DNA of 64,000 nucleotides from positions 7,930,501-7,994,500 of the forward strand of contig NZ_JACHNH010000001.1 in the NCBI RefSeq assembly GCF_014205335.1, given 5' to 3'. Below the pieces are notes generated by a model that was given only the letters and a program-made list of their open reading frames with translations, was not told where the DNA came from and did no database searches. Source of the DNA: Amorphoplanes digitatis (GTDB lineage Bacteria > Actinomycetota > Actinomycetes > Mycobacteriales > Micromonosporaceae). Below are positions 57,416 to 64,000 of the stretch, piece after piece (the stretch's first letter is position 1; each line of letters begins with the position of its first letter). The position numbers were made by a program, and so were the translations under genes.

Positions 57416-58036
57416 TCAGCCGACGGTCGCCGGGAATCCTCTGCCCTGCTCGGCCACGAGGGTCGCCATCGCGTGCTCGACCACCCCGACCAGTACCGTC
57501 TTCACCGAGTCCCGGTGCCGCGCGTCGCACATGATCAGTGGGACGTGCGGCGCGATGGCCAGGGCCTCGCGGACCTCTTCCGGTTCGTACCGGGGAGCGC
57601 CGTCGAAGCAGTTCAGCGCCACCAGGTACGGCAGGTGCCGGTTCTCGAAATAGTCCAGCGGCGCGAAGGCGTCGGAGATGCGCCGGGTGTCCACCAGGAC
57701 GGCCGCACCGACCGCGCCCCTGATCAGCTCGTCCCACATGAACCAGAACCGGGTCTGGCCGGGCGTGCCGAAGAGGTAGAGGATCAGGTCCTCGGCCATC
57801 GTTATGCGGCCGAAGTCCATGGCGACCGTTGTGGTCTCCTTGCCGGGCACCTTGGACGCGTCATCGATGCCCTGACCAGCAGAGGTCATCACGGCCTCGG
57901 TGGTCAGGGGCTCGATCTCGGAGACCGCGCCGACAAGGGTCGTCTTGCCTACGCCGAAACCGCCGGCTACGACGATCTTCGCGGAGGTGATCTCCTTGGG
58001 TTGCGCCCCCGCCCGCTCAGAGCTTGCGAAGTCCAC
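57416..58036 (-). CDS. cvnD: Conservon GTPase CvnD
   Basis: This 206-residue Ras/MglA-like small GTPase has the P-loop KIVVAGGFGVGKTTLVGAVS, the switch II LFGTPGQTRFWFMWDELIRG and, at the usual NKxD position, VALNCFDG. It acts at the membrane with the CvnA sensor, CvnB roadblock protein and CvnC as a G-protein-like complex. The GTG at 58036 lies inside the cvnC reading frame (20-base overlap). It is the last gene of this conservon. Confidence 0.93.
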   Translation of the reverse strand: MDFASSERAGAQPKEITSAKIVVAGGFGVGKTTLVGAVSEIEPLTTEAVMTSAGQGIDDASKVPGKETTTVAMDFGRITMAEDLILYLFGTPGQTRFWFMWDELIRGAVGAAVLVDTRRISDAFAPLDYFENRHLPYLVALNCFDGAPRYEPEEVREALAIAPHVPLIMCDARHRDSVKTVLVGVVEHAMATLVAEQGRGFPATVG

Positions 58037-58379
58037 TCAACACCCTTTCCAGCAGATCCATCCGCTCCGTGAAGCCTTGTTTGGGAGCGGCACTGTGCAG
58101 CGTCAAAAGCCCGTCGGCGACCATGTCGGCGACAAGAACCCGGGCCACACCGAGCGCGAGCCTGCTGTAGGCCGCGATCTCGGCCAGCGACTGCGCCCGC
58201 GGCTCGCACAGCACGGCGATGCGGTATTTGTCATGCCCGGCGAACCGGGCCTCCTGAACGGCGGGCTGGCTGGCGACCAGCACCGCCTCGATGGGAATGT
58301 CGCGCCTCGGCTCCGTCCGGCCCCGGGTGACCGCATATGGACGGACCAGGTTGCCCCTGGGATCATGCGGCTCTCCCAT
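58017..58379 (-). CDS. cvnC: Conservon DUF742 protein CvnC
   Basis: This 120-residue DUF742 protein has the family blocks LVRPYAVTRGRTEP, the IAVLCEPRAQSLAEIAAYSR winged-helix-like region and the hydrophobic VLVADMVADGLLTLH. CvnC proteins bind CvnB or CvnD in the conservon complex; their exact role is unclear. It starts with ATG 58379, 56 bases after cvnB, and overlaps cvnD. Confidence 0.93.
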   Translation of the reverse strand: MGEPHDPRGNLVRPYAVTRGRTEPRRDIPIEAVLVASQPAVQEARFAGHDKYRIAVLCEPRAQSLAEIAAYSRLALGVARVLVADMVADGLLTLHSAAPKQGFTERMDLLERVLSGLRKL

Positions 58380-58435
58380 CGTGCGGTCACCTCCTTCCGG
58401 CGTTCAGCGGCTTCTGGCGCGTATATCGCTCCAGG

Positions 58436-58849
58436 TCAGACCTGGTGCGCGACGGCTTCACGGGGTGCGGGCACCAGGGCGGCGCCGACCCGCTCGACCA
58501 GCAGAGCCATTTCGTAGCCGACCTGACCGACGTCGCAGCTGCGCGCCGCGAGCACCGCCATCGACGATCCGTCGCTGATGGACATCAGGAAGAGGTATCC
58601 GCTGTCCATCTCGATGATGGTCTGCTGCACCTCGCCGGCGTTGAACATGCGCGAGGCGCCGTCAGTGAGGCTGACGACGCCCGACGTGATCGCGGCGAGC
58701 TGATCGGCGCGGTCGGCCGGCAGGTCCCGGGACGAGGCCAGCAGCAGGCCGTCCGCCGAGACCGCGACGACGTGCGCGATGCCTGCCACGCTGTCGGCGA
58801 AGTTGCTGAGCAGCCAGCCCATGTCCTGCATGGTGGGGGGCCTGGTCAC
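58436..58849 (-). CDS. cvnB: Conservon roadblock/LC7 protein CvnB
   Basis: This 137-residue roadblock-fold protein starts with the helix MGWLLSNFADSVAGIAHVVA, followed by VSADGLLLASSRDLP and a strand YLFLMSISDGSSMAVLA. Such proteins regulate the GTPase CvnD. The GTG at 58849 overlaps the cvnA stop by 4 bases (GTGA), so the sensor and the roadblock protein are co-translated. Confidence 0.94.
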   Translation of the reverse strand: MTRPPTMQDMGWLLSNFADSVAGIAHVVAVSADGLLLASSRDLPADRADQLAAITSGVVSLTDGASRMFNAGEVQQTIIEMDSGYLFLMSISDGSSMAVLAARSCDVGQVGYEMALLVERVGAALVPAPREAVAHQV

Positions 58850-61800
58850 TGTTTGTTCTCCTTCGGAGCGGGGGCGTTCACGACAGCTGTTTCTTCACTG
58901 CCGGCCGTACGCCCGCGTTGCACACCTCGGTGGTACGCGGAAAGGAGGCCGCGCACCTCATCCGGGCTGCGACGGTTCTGGTTGCGCGGGCCGTCCTGCA
59001 CGCCACCGGGGACGAGCTGGGCCTGTGGAACCCGCTTGGGTAGTCCGGAGCGGGTGGTGTCGTTGACGACGGGTTCCGCCGCCGCCATCGCCCGCTGCCA
59101 TCCATCGTCGGCGGCGGTGCGCCAGGCTTCCTCGGCCGACCGGCGTGGCCGGGGCACCGTCTGCGCACCGTTGTCCGAGCCGGCGTCCGCCGACCGCGAA
59201 CCATTGTGCCCTGCGTTCTGTGGCTTGGAGACCGGCGGTGCCACGGGCGCCGGGGGCGCCATCGGGGCGGCCGCGGCGACCGGGGCCGAGACCGGCGCCG
59301 CAGCGGGTGCCGAGACGGGTGCCGCGGCGGGTGCCGAGACGGGTGCCGAGACCGGCGCCGCCATCGCGGCCGGTGACTGCGGCTGGTTCGGGGGTGGCGC
59401 ATAGCCCGCGGTCGGCATGCTCCATTCCCCGGTGATCGGCCCGTCGTGGCCCTTGAACCAGCTCTGCTGCATCTCGAGGAAGATCGGCGAGGTCTCGCCG
59501 GTCTCGCCGGCCAGCGCGGGTACCGGGGGCGCCGGCGCCGGAGGCATGGAGGCGAGCGCGGCCCCCCAGCCGTTCGGGTTGGGGCTCGACGGGCGCCTCG
59601 GCGCCGGGATCCTGGCGCCGTCGGGGGTGACGAAGCCCGTCGCCGGCGCGTAGTCCTGCTGGACCCCCCGGTCCGGTGCCGCGGTGGTCACCGCCGGATA
59701 GGCCATCGTCGGCGAGCCGGCGCCGTACGCCGGCGCGGGATCCGCCGGCTGCGGGACGCGGACCGGCAGGGGCGGCCGCTCGCCGGGCTGTGCGTCGCCG
59801 CGCTTGGGCAGCGCCGGGCGGTCCGGGCTCGGCAGGTCGTTGCCGCGACCCGGCAGGTGCGAGGGCGGTACCGGCAGTTGCGGATGGGGCGGCTGCTGCG
59901 CGGTGATGGCGGGGAAGCCGCCGGAGCGCTGGCCCCACGGTTCTCCGGAGACGGCCGGCAGGGTCGCCGTCGCGGCGCTGGAGCGGCCGAGCGGCATCGG
60001 GTCGTTCCAGCTCGCCGGGCCGGGGTCGAGCTGCCGGTTGCCGCGCGGCCCGTCCACCGACCGGCTGTTCGGCAGGATGACGATGTGGTTCGGGAGCACC
60101 ACCTGGGCGACGGTGCCGCCCTCGATGTTGGCCCGCAGCTCGACCCGGATGCCGTAACGGCTGGCGAGGCGGCTGACGACGGCCAGGCCCATCAGGCGGA
60201 ACGCGGCGACGTCGACGTCGGGCGTCTCGGCAAGCCGGCGGTTCAGCGAGTCCATCTGCTCCTCGGACATGCCGAGGCCGCGGTCCTCCACCTGGATCAC
60301 CACGTAGTCGCGGATGCGCCGGCCGTCCGCGACCACCACCGTGTTCGGCGGCGAGAAGCGGGTGGCGTTGTCGAGCAGTTCGGCGACGAGGCGGACGACG
60401 TCGTTCACGGCGACGGCCATGATGGAGATGTCGGTGTCGACGGTGCCGAACTCGATGCGGTTGTAGAGCTCGACCTCGGACTGCGCGGCGCGCAGGGCGT
60501 CGACGACCAGGGCGTCCTCGCGGCGCGGCGCGCTGGAGTCGGCGCCGGCGAGAACCAGCAGGTTCTCGTCGTTGCGGCGCATCCGGGTGGCGAGGTGGTC
60601 GAGCTCGAAGAGCTGGGCGAGCCGCTTCGGGTCCTCCTCGCCGCGCTCGATCTGGTCCAGTTCGCCGATCATCCGGTCGACCAGGCTCTGCGAGCGGCGG
60701 GCCAGGTTGAGGAACATCGCCGAGACGCTGGTCCGCAGGGCGGCCTGCTCGGCCGCGATGCGTACGGCCTCGCGGTGCACGACGTTGAACGCCTGCGCCA
60801 CCTGGCCGACCTCGTCGCGGTTGTTGAGCCGGATCGGGTCGCGCACCTGCCTGACGATGTCGTCGGCGCCGCCGTCGCCCAGGTTGCGGGCGTCGCGCAG
60901 CCGGGCGACCGCGTCGGGCAGGTCGCGGTTGGCCACCGCCAGCGCGCCCTCGCGCAGCCGGCGCAGCGACTGGTTGAGCGAGCGGGCCAGCACCACGGCG
61001 AGCGCGACGGCGAGGATCAGGGTGAGCAGGACCAGGCTGGTCTCCACCGCGGCCTGGCGGGCGACCGAGGAGCTCTCGTCGACGGCCTCGGCGAGGGTCT
61101 GCTGCTCGAGCCGCTGCTCGGCCCAGCGCATCAGGTCGACCACCGCGCCGAAGGACTGGGTGATCTCCAGCGGCTCGATCGGGTCGGAGCGGCTGAGCCG
61201 GGTGGCGATTCCGTCGGCCAGGTTGACCGCGTCGCCGGTCACCGTGTTGTCCACAAGCGACCGCTGCGCCGGGGTGGCGACCAGGGCGAAGCCCTCCAGG
61301 GCCTCCTGCTGGCTGGTCTGGGTGGCGGTGAAGACGGAGAGTTGCTCGGCGCTGAGGTCGCCGGAGGCGCGGGCCGCGTAGGCGACCGCTTCCTGCTCGG
61401 CGGTGCCGGCCTTGGCCCGGGCGAACGCGGAAACGGCTCGCAGGCTGTCGGCGACGGTGCCCTCGCCCGCGTACTGGCTCAGCACCTCGCCGTAGCCGAC
61501 GAGGTCGGTGATCACGACGCTGTAGCGCAGCACCGCCTCGGAGATCGCGATCTCGTCGCGATCGGTGATCTTCGTCCGGGTCGCGTCCATCGTCTGTAGG
61601 TGGTCGTCGATCCGGGTGAGCCGGTCGGCCACGGCGGCCGGCGGCTCGTCGAGCTCGGCACGGTCCGCTGTGTACTCCTGGATCCGGGCGTCGCTCTGCT
61701 CGATCGCGGCGTTGAACCCGTCCGGCTTGGCCGCCGGGTCTGCGAGGTACTGCGCCGCCGCCATCCGCTCCTTGTGCAGGTACTGCGTGAGCCGGGAGAT

Positions 61801-62085
61801 GTCGGTGGACAGCCGGGTCAGGTCCTCGACCTGGCGGGCGTCGAGCGCCCTTCCGCCGACGTCGACGAGGCGGACGGTGGCGAGCGCGAGGACCGCGAGC
61901 AGCGGCACGAAGAGAATCAGTGCCAGTTTGGAACGGATCCTGGCGTCCCGGAGCCGGGGGATGCGGCCACGCCGCTCCCGGGTGCCGAACCCGCTCGACC
62001 GGCCGGCGTCCGCACCGCTACCCGGGGGTAACTCGGTGCCGCCCGCGGGATAGGTCGAAGCCTGGGCCGAAGAACCGGTGCTCAC
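58846..62085 (-). CDS. cvnA: Conservon sensor histidine kinase-like protein CvnA with NIT domain
   Basis: The 1079-residue membrane sensor has a membrane helix (LALILFVPLLAVLALATVRL, about 53-72), an extracellular nitrate/nitrite-sensing (NIT) helical domain (about 90-335) and a second helix (about 347-368). A HAMP-like region with REGALAVANRDLPDAV follows, then a histidine-kinase-like region lacking the usual HisKA histidine box, and a HATPase domain (about 570-690) with the N-box ELLDNATRFSPPN and DRGLGMSEEQMDSLNRRLAE. The last about 370 residues are Pro/Ala-rich with PVSAP repeats. The GTG at 62085 has GAGGAG upstream. It heads the cvnA-B-C-D operon. Confidence 0.93.
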   Translation of the reverse strand: MSTGSSAQASTYPAGGTELPPGSGADAGRSSGFGTRERRGRIPRLRDARIRSKLALILFVPLLAVLALATVRLVDVGGRALDARQVEDLTRLSTDISRLTQYLHKERMAAAQYLADPAAKPDGFNAAIEQSDARIQEYTADRAELDEPPAAVADRLTRIDDHLQTMDATRTKITDRDEIAISEAVLRYSVVITDLVGYGEVLSQYAGEGTVADSLRAVSAFARAKAGTAEQEAVAYAARASGDLSAEQLSVFTATQTSQQEALEGFALVATPAQRSLVDNTVTGDAVNLADGIATRLSRSDPIEPLEITQSFGAVVDLMRWAEQRLEQQTLAEAVDESSSVARQAAVETSLVLLTLILAVALAVVLARSLNQSLRRLREGALAVANRDLPDAVARLRDARNLGDGGADDIVRQVRDPIRLNNRDEVGQVAQAFNVVHREAVRIAAEQAALRTSVSAMFLNLARRSQSLVDRMIGELDQIERGEEDPKRLAQLFELDHLATRMRRNDENLLVLAGADSSAPRREDALVVDALRAAQSEVELYNRIEFGTVDTDISIMAVAVNDVVRLVAELLDNATRFSPPNTVVVADGRRIRDYVVIQVEDRGLGMSEEQMDSLNRRLAETPDVDVAAFRLMGLAVVSRLASRYGIRVELRANIEGGTVAQVVLPNHIVILPNSRSVDGPRGNRQLDPGPASWNDPMPLGRSSAATATLPAVSGEPWGQRSGGFPAITAQQPPHPQLPVPPSHLPGRGNDLPSPDRPALPKRGDAQPGERPPLPVRVPQPADPAPAYGAGSPTMAYPAVTTAAPDRGVQQDYAPATGFVTPDGARIPAPRRPSSPNPNGWGAALASMPPAPAPPVPALAGETGETSPIFLEMQQSWFKGHDGPITGEWSMPTAGYAPPPNQPQSPAAMAAPVSAPVSAPAAAPVSAPAAAPVSAPVAAAAPMAPPAPVAPPVSKPQNAGHNGSRSADAGSDNGAQTVPRPRRSAEEAWRTAADDGWQRAMAAAEPVVNDTTRSGLPKRVPQAQLVPGGVQDGPRNQNRRSPDEVRGLLSAYHRGVQRGRTAGSEETAVVNAPAPKENKQ

Positions 62086-62557
62086 GACATCTCCTCGCTG
62101 GTCATCCCCGCATCTCTGCGCCCGCCCGAGTGCTGTCTCCCGGGCCCAGCCGAATCAAGCGGCAGGGCTGGTGCCACACGCGGCACGGCCGCGATTTCAT
62201 CAGAACCGGCAACCGTTTGGGAAGCCTGAGACGTTCCGGAAACAGCGTTCACAACGCGATGGCAATCACCCATTCGGTTCAACAATCGACAATGCGTAGG
62301 CGTTGAAGTGCACGAATGTAATCGTGATAACTATCCGTGTTGGTGCAGTGACGCATATGCATCAAGATTCCAACCACTATGTGGGAAAGCTATCCCGCTC
62401 ACCATATTCGGCACAGCTTGACCAGGGACCTTCACGTTGGCAAGGTTTGGCGCGATTGGACGGACGGACTGTCCGTGTTCCCGCGGTCCACACCGGACAA
62501 CGTTGCGCCCGCCGAGATGGTTCAAACCCGTGCTCCGCCCCCTAGGAGGCACCCGCA
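62086..62557. other. AT-richer divergent promoter region between the conservon and a binding lipoprotein gene
   Basis: These 472 bases are visibly richer in A and T than the rest of the window, especially 62210-62420. No gene is supported: short open frames at 62303-62545 and 62331-62552 have no coding signs. The region must hold divergent promoters for cvnA and the downstream lipoprotein gene. No riboswitch or known operator was recognised. Confidence 0.5.
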
Positions 62558-63718
62558 GTGAGGCTCCCCCGACGTCTGACGGCGTCCGTGATCGCGGCGA
62601 CGCTCATCGTCACCCCGCTCACGGGCTGCGACTCGGACACCGAATCCGGCGAGGCCGCCGACATCGTGATCGGCGCCGACCTGGCCTCGGGCGCGACGGT
62701 CGACTTCGCATACACCCGCGCGCTCCAGCTCAAGGTCGAGCAGGTCAACGCGTCCGGCGTCCTCGGCGAGCGCAAGCTGGTCCTTCGCGTACTGGACAAC
62801 CGGTCCGACCCGACCGCGTCGCTGCGCAACATCAGCACGTTCGCGCAGGACGAGACGGTCGCCGCCGTGATCACCGGCTCCTGCGACGCCTGCGTGGTCG
62901 GCGCCGCCAAGACGATCAACGATCAGAAGATCCCGACGATCGCGCTGGCCGCGGCCGACGAGGTCACCACCCCGGTCGAGAGCCGGCGGTACGTCTTCAA
63001 GCTCGGCCCGAACTCGACCGACAGCTCCGCGGCGCTGGTCGCCGAGCTGATCCGCAAGCGGACCCGGACCGCCGCGCTGCTCTACTCCGACGACCTGTAC
63101 GGCCGCGGCGGCAAGACCAAGATGATGGCCGAGCTCAAGAAGGCCGGCATCAACGTGACGGCCGCCCTGTCGGTCAAGCCGACCGCCACCGACATCACCC
63201 AGACCGTCGGCACGCTCACCGACGCCGCGCCGGACGCGCTCGTCGTCTGGGCCGGCAGCGACCAGGCGACCCTCGCCGCCACCAGCGCGAAGGCGGCCGC
63301 CTACGCCGGCGAGGTCTACTTCGACGCGGCCGCCGCCGGCGACCTGTTCCTGCCGCAGGCGGCCAGGGCCGCCACCGACAAGACGACGATGGTCTTCACC
63401 CAGATCCTGGCGATCGACGACGTGATCGCGACGACGCCGGCGAAGGCCACCCGCAAGCAGTGGTTCCGCGACTACACCTCCCGGTACGGCACCTACTCGG
63501 GTGTCGCGTCGTTCGCGGCGGACGCGGTCGACCTGATCGCCGACGCCGTCGCCAAGGTGGGCGGCGACCGCCAGCGGATCCGGGACGTGCTGGAGACCTC
63601 GCAGACCGACGGCCTCTCCGGCCCGATCCGCCTCACCCCGGACAACCACTCCGGGCTGATGCCGCAGGCGCTGACCCTGCTGGTGGCGCGCAGCGGCCGC
63701 TGGCGGCTGCTCAGCTGA
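62558..63718 (+). CDS. ABC-type substrate-binding lipoprotein (Leu/Ile/Val-binding family, Peripla_BP_6)
   Basis: The 386-residue lipoprotein has a signal peptide ending in the lipobox LTGC (cysteine at about residue 24) and a periplasmic-binding-protein fold: DIVIGADLASGATVDFAYTR, then AVITGSCDACVVGAAKTIND and FAADAVDLIADAVAKVGGDR. The ligand may be an amino acid or similar small molecule. The CDAC motif (two cysteines 3 apart) is unusual at this position. The GTG at 62558 has AGGAGG upstream. There are no permease or ATPase genes of the same family beside it, and it is divergent from the conservon. Confidence 0.88.
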   Translation: MRLPRRLTASVIAATLIVTPLTGCDSDTESGEAADIVIGADLASGATVDFAYTRALQLKVEQVNASGVLGERKLVLRVLDNRSDPTASLRNISTFAQDETVAAVITGSCDACVVGAAKTINDQKIPTIALAAADEVTTPVESRRYVFKLGPNSTDSSAALVAELIRKRTRTAALLYSDDLYGRGGKTKMMAELKKAGINVTAALSVKPTATDITQTVGTLTDAAPDALVVWAGSDQATLAATSAKAAAYAGEVYFDAAAAGDLFLPQAARAATDKTTMVFTQILAIDDVIATTPAKATRKQWFRDYTSRYGTYSGVASFAADAVDLIADAVAKVGGDRQRIRDVLETSQTDGLSGPIRLTPDNHSGLMPQALTLLVARSGRWRLLS

Positions 63719-63733
63719 CGGATTCACGCACGG

Positions 63734-63767
63734 AAAAGCCGGCCGGCGTTCTCGCCGACCGGCTTTT
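63734..63767. terminator. Bidirectional terminator
   Basis: AAAAGCCGG (63734-63742) pairs with CCGGCTTTT (63759-63767), with a further GC-rich inner stem, and A/T runs occur on both sides. It lies between the convergent lipoprotein and permease genes. Confidence 0.88.
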
Positions 63768-63778
63768 TCGCGTACGCG

Positions 63779-64000
63779 TCAGCGGCTCGAGGTAGTCGCC
63801 CGAACCCACGGGAGCAGTAGTCTTTCCCCGAGCACCAGGATGTAATAGAAGACAATGCTGATCACCGCAAGCAGAGTGATCGCGGCGAATGCCGTAGCGG
63901 TGTCACCCTGGCCACTGGTCTGCACGATGATCGTGCCGAGGCCGCTCTCGCCGTACTGCATCTCGCCGACCACCACGCCGATGACCGCGAGTGGCATCGC
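63779..64000 (-). CDS. ABC transporter permease, C-terminal part (BPD_transp_1 family, SsuC/TauC/NrtB-like)
   Basis: The frame is open past the right edge, so the 5' part is missing. The visible 73 residues, AMPLAVIGVVVGEMQYGESG, then LGTIIVQTSGQGDTATAFAA and a last membrane helix ending GERLLLPWVRATTSSR, match the C-terminus of nitrate/sulfonate/taurine or pyrimidine-type permeases (A-x-P-x-x-x-x-G-x-x-x-GE motif). Its binding protein and ATPase would be outside the window. Confidence 0.82.
   Translation of the reverse strand, partial: AMPLAVIGVVVGEMQYGESGLGTIIVQTSGQGDTATAFAAITLLAVISIVFYYILVLGERLLLPWVRATTSSR

Noticed and set aside
62303..62561. Small genes in the AT-richer gap before the binding lipoprotein gene
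   Set aside because: The frames have no good start signals or codon bias, and the region must hold two divergent promoters.

Overview
The window is high-GC actinobacterial chromosome, most likely Micromonosporaceae and probably Actinoplanes-like. The signs are very high third-position GC, WhiB, BldM and conservon genes, several PspC proteins, GTG and TTG starts, and starts that look leaderless. Gene order from about 15.4 to 55.6 kb (guaA, guaB3-guaB, DUF5319, bldM, whiD/whiB3, groES-groEL1, tsaD-rimI-tsaB, tsaE, alr, nnr, acpS, glmS, glmM, rpsI-rplM) follows the core locus I know from Mycobacterium (around Rv3393 to Rv3443) and Streptomyces (around SCO4735 to SCO4771). That synteny supports many of the calls.

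Layout. 0-6 kb: end of a chorismate mutase gene, then a complete peptide ABC transporter (binding lipoprotein, two permeases, two ATPases). 6.2-10.4 kb: an envelope-stress-like module, with a LuxR-type response regulator and a PspC-fused histidine kinase divergent from a PspC/toastrack membrane protein and a small partner. 10.5-12.8 kb: phosphatidylserine decarboxylase and synthase genes, convergent, giving phosphatidylethanolamine synthesis. 13-15 kb: two tandem double-Nudix genes and a small PspC protein. 15.4-26 kb: purine genes (guaA, guaB, guaB3) interleaved with two secreted subtilases, an LCP ligase and an M1 lipoprotein peptidase. 26-28 kb: developmental regulators bldM and whiD. 28-34 kb: a membrane-anchored molybdoenzyme, a P-loop kinase-like gene, the groES-groEL1 operon with two CIRCE operators, a THUMP-like methyltransferase and a YbaK deacylase. 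34.6-39.1 kb: a xylose/ribose-type ABC transporter with a ROK regulator. 39.1-47.6 kb: a frameshifted DUF1707 gene, then a long minus-strand block for t6A tRNA modification (tsaD, rimI, tsaB, tsaE), uracil-DNA glycosylase, a hydrolase, alanine racemase, metabolite repair (nnr) and acpS. The block is interrupted by exactly 25 identical copies of a 14-bp G-quadruplex-forming repeat. 47.6-55.6 kb: amino-sugar genes (glmS, glmM), an MmpS-like protein, an aminotransferase and ribosomal proteins S9 and L13. 56.2-64 kb: a HemD-winged-helix (NnaR-like) regulator, a four-gene conservon (CvnA-D), a divergent orphan ABC binding lipoprotein, and the end of a permease gene.

The most unusual items are the perfect 14-bp repeat array upstream of tsaB, the PspC kinase/toastrack module, a BldM with a degraded receiver and long linker, a GuaB3 lacking the IMPDH catalytic cysteine, the broken DUF1707 gene that keeps its promoter, and two further families of intergenic repeats. 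All assignments come from reading the sequence. No database search was run.
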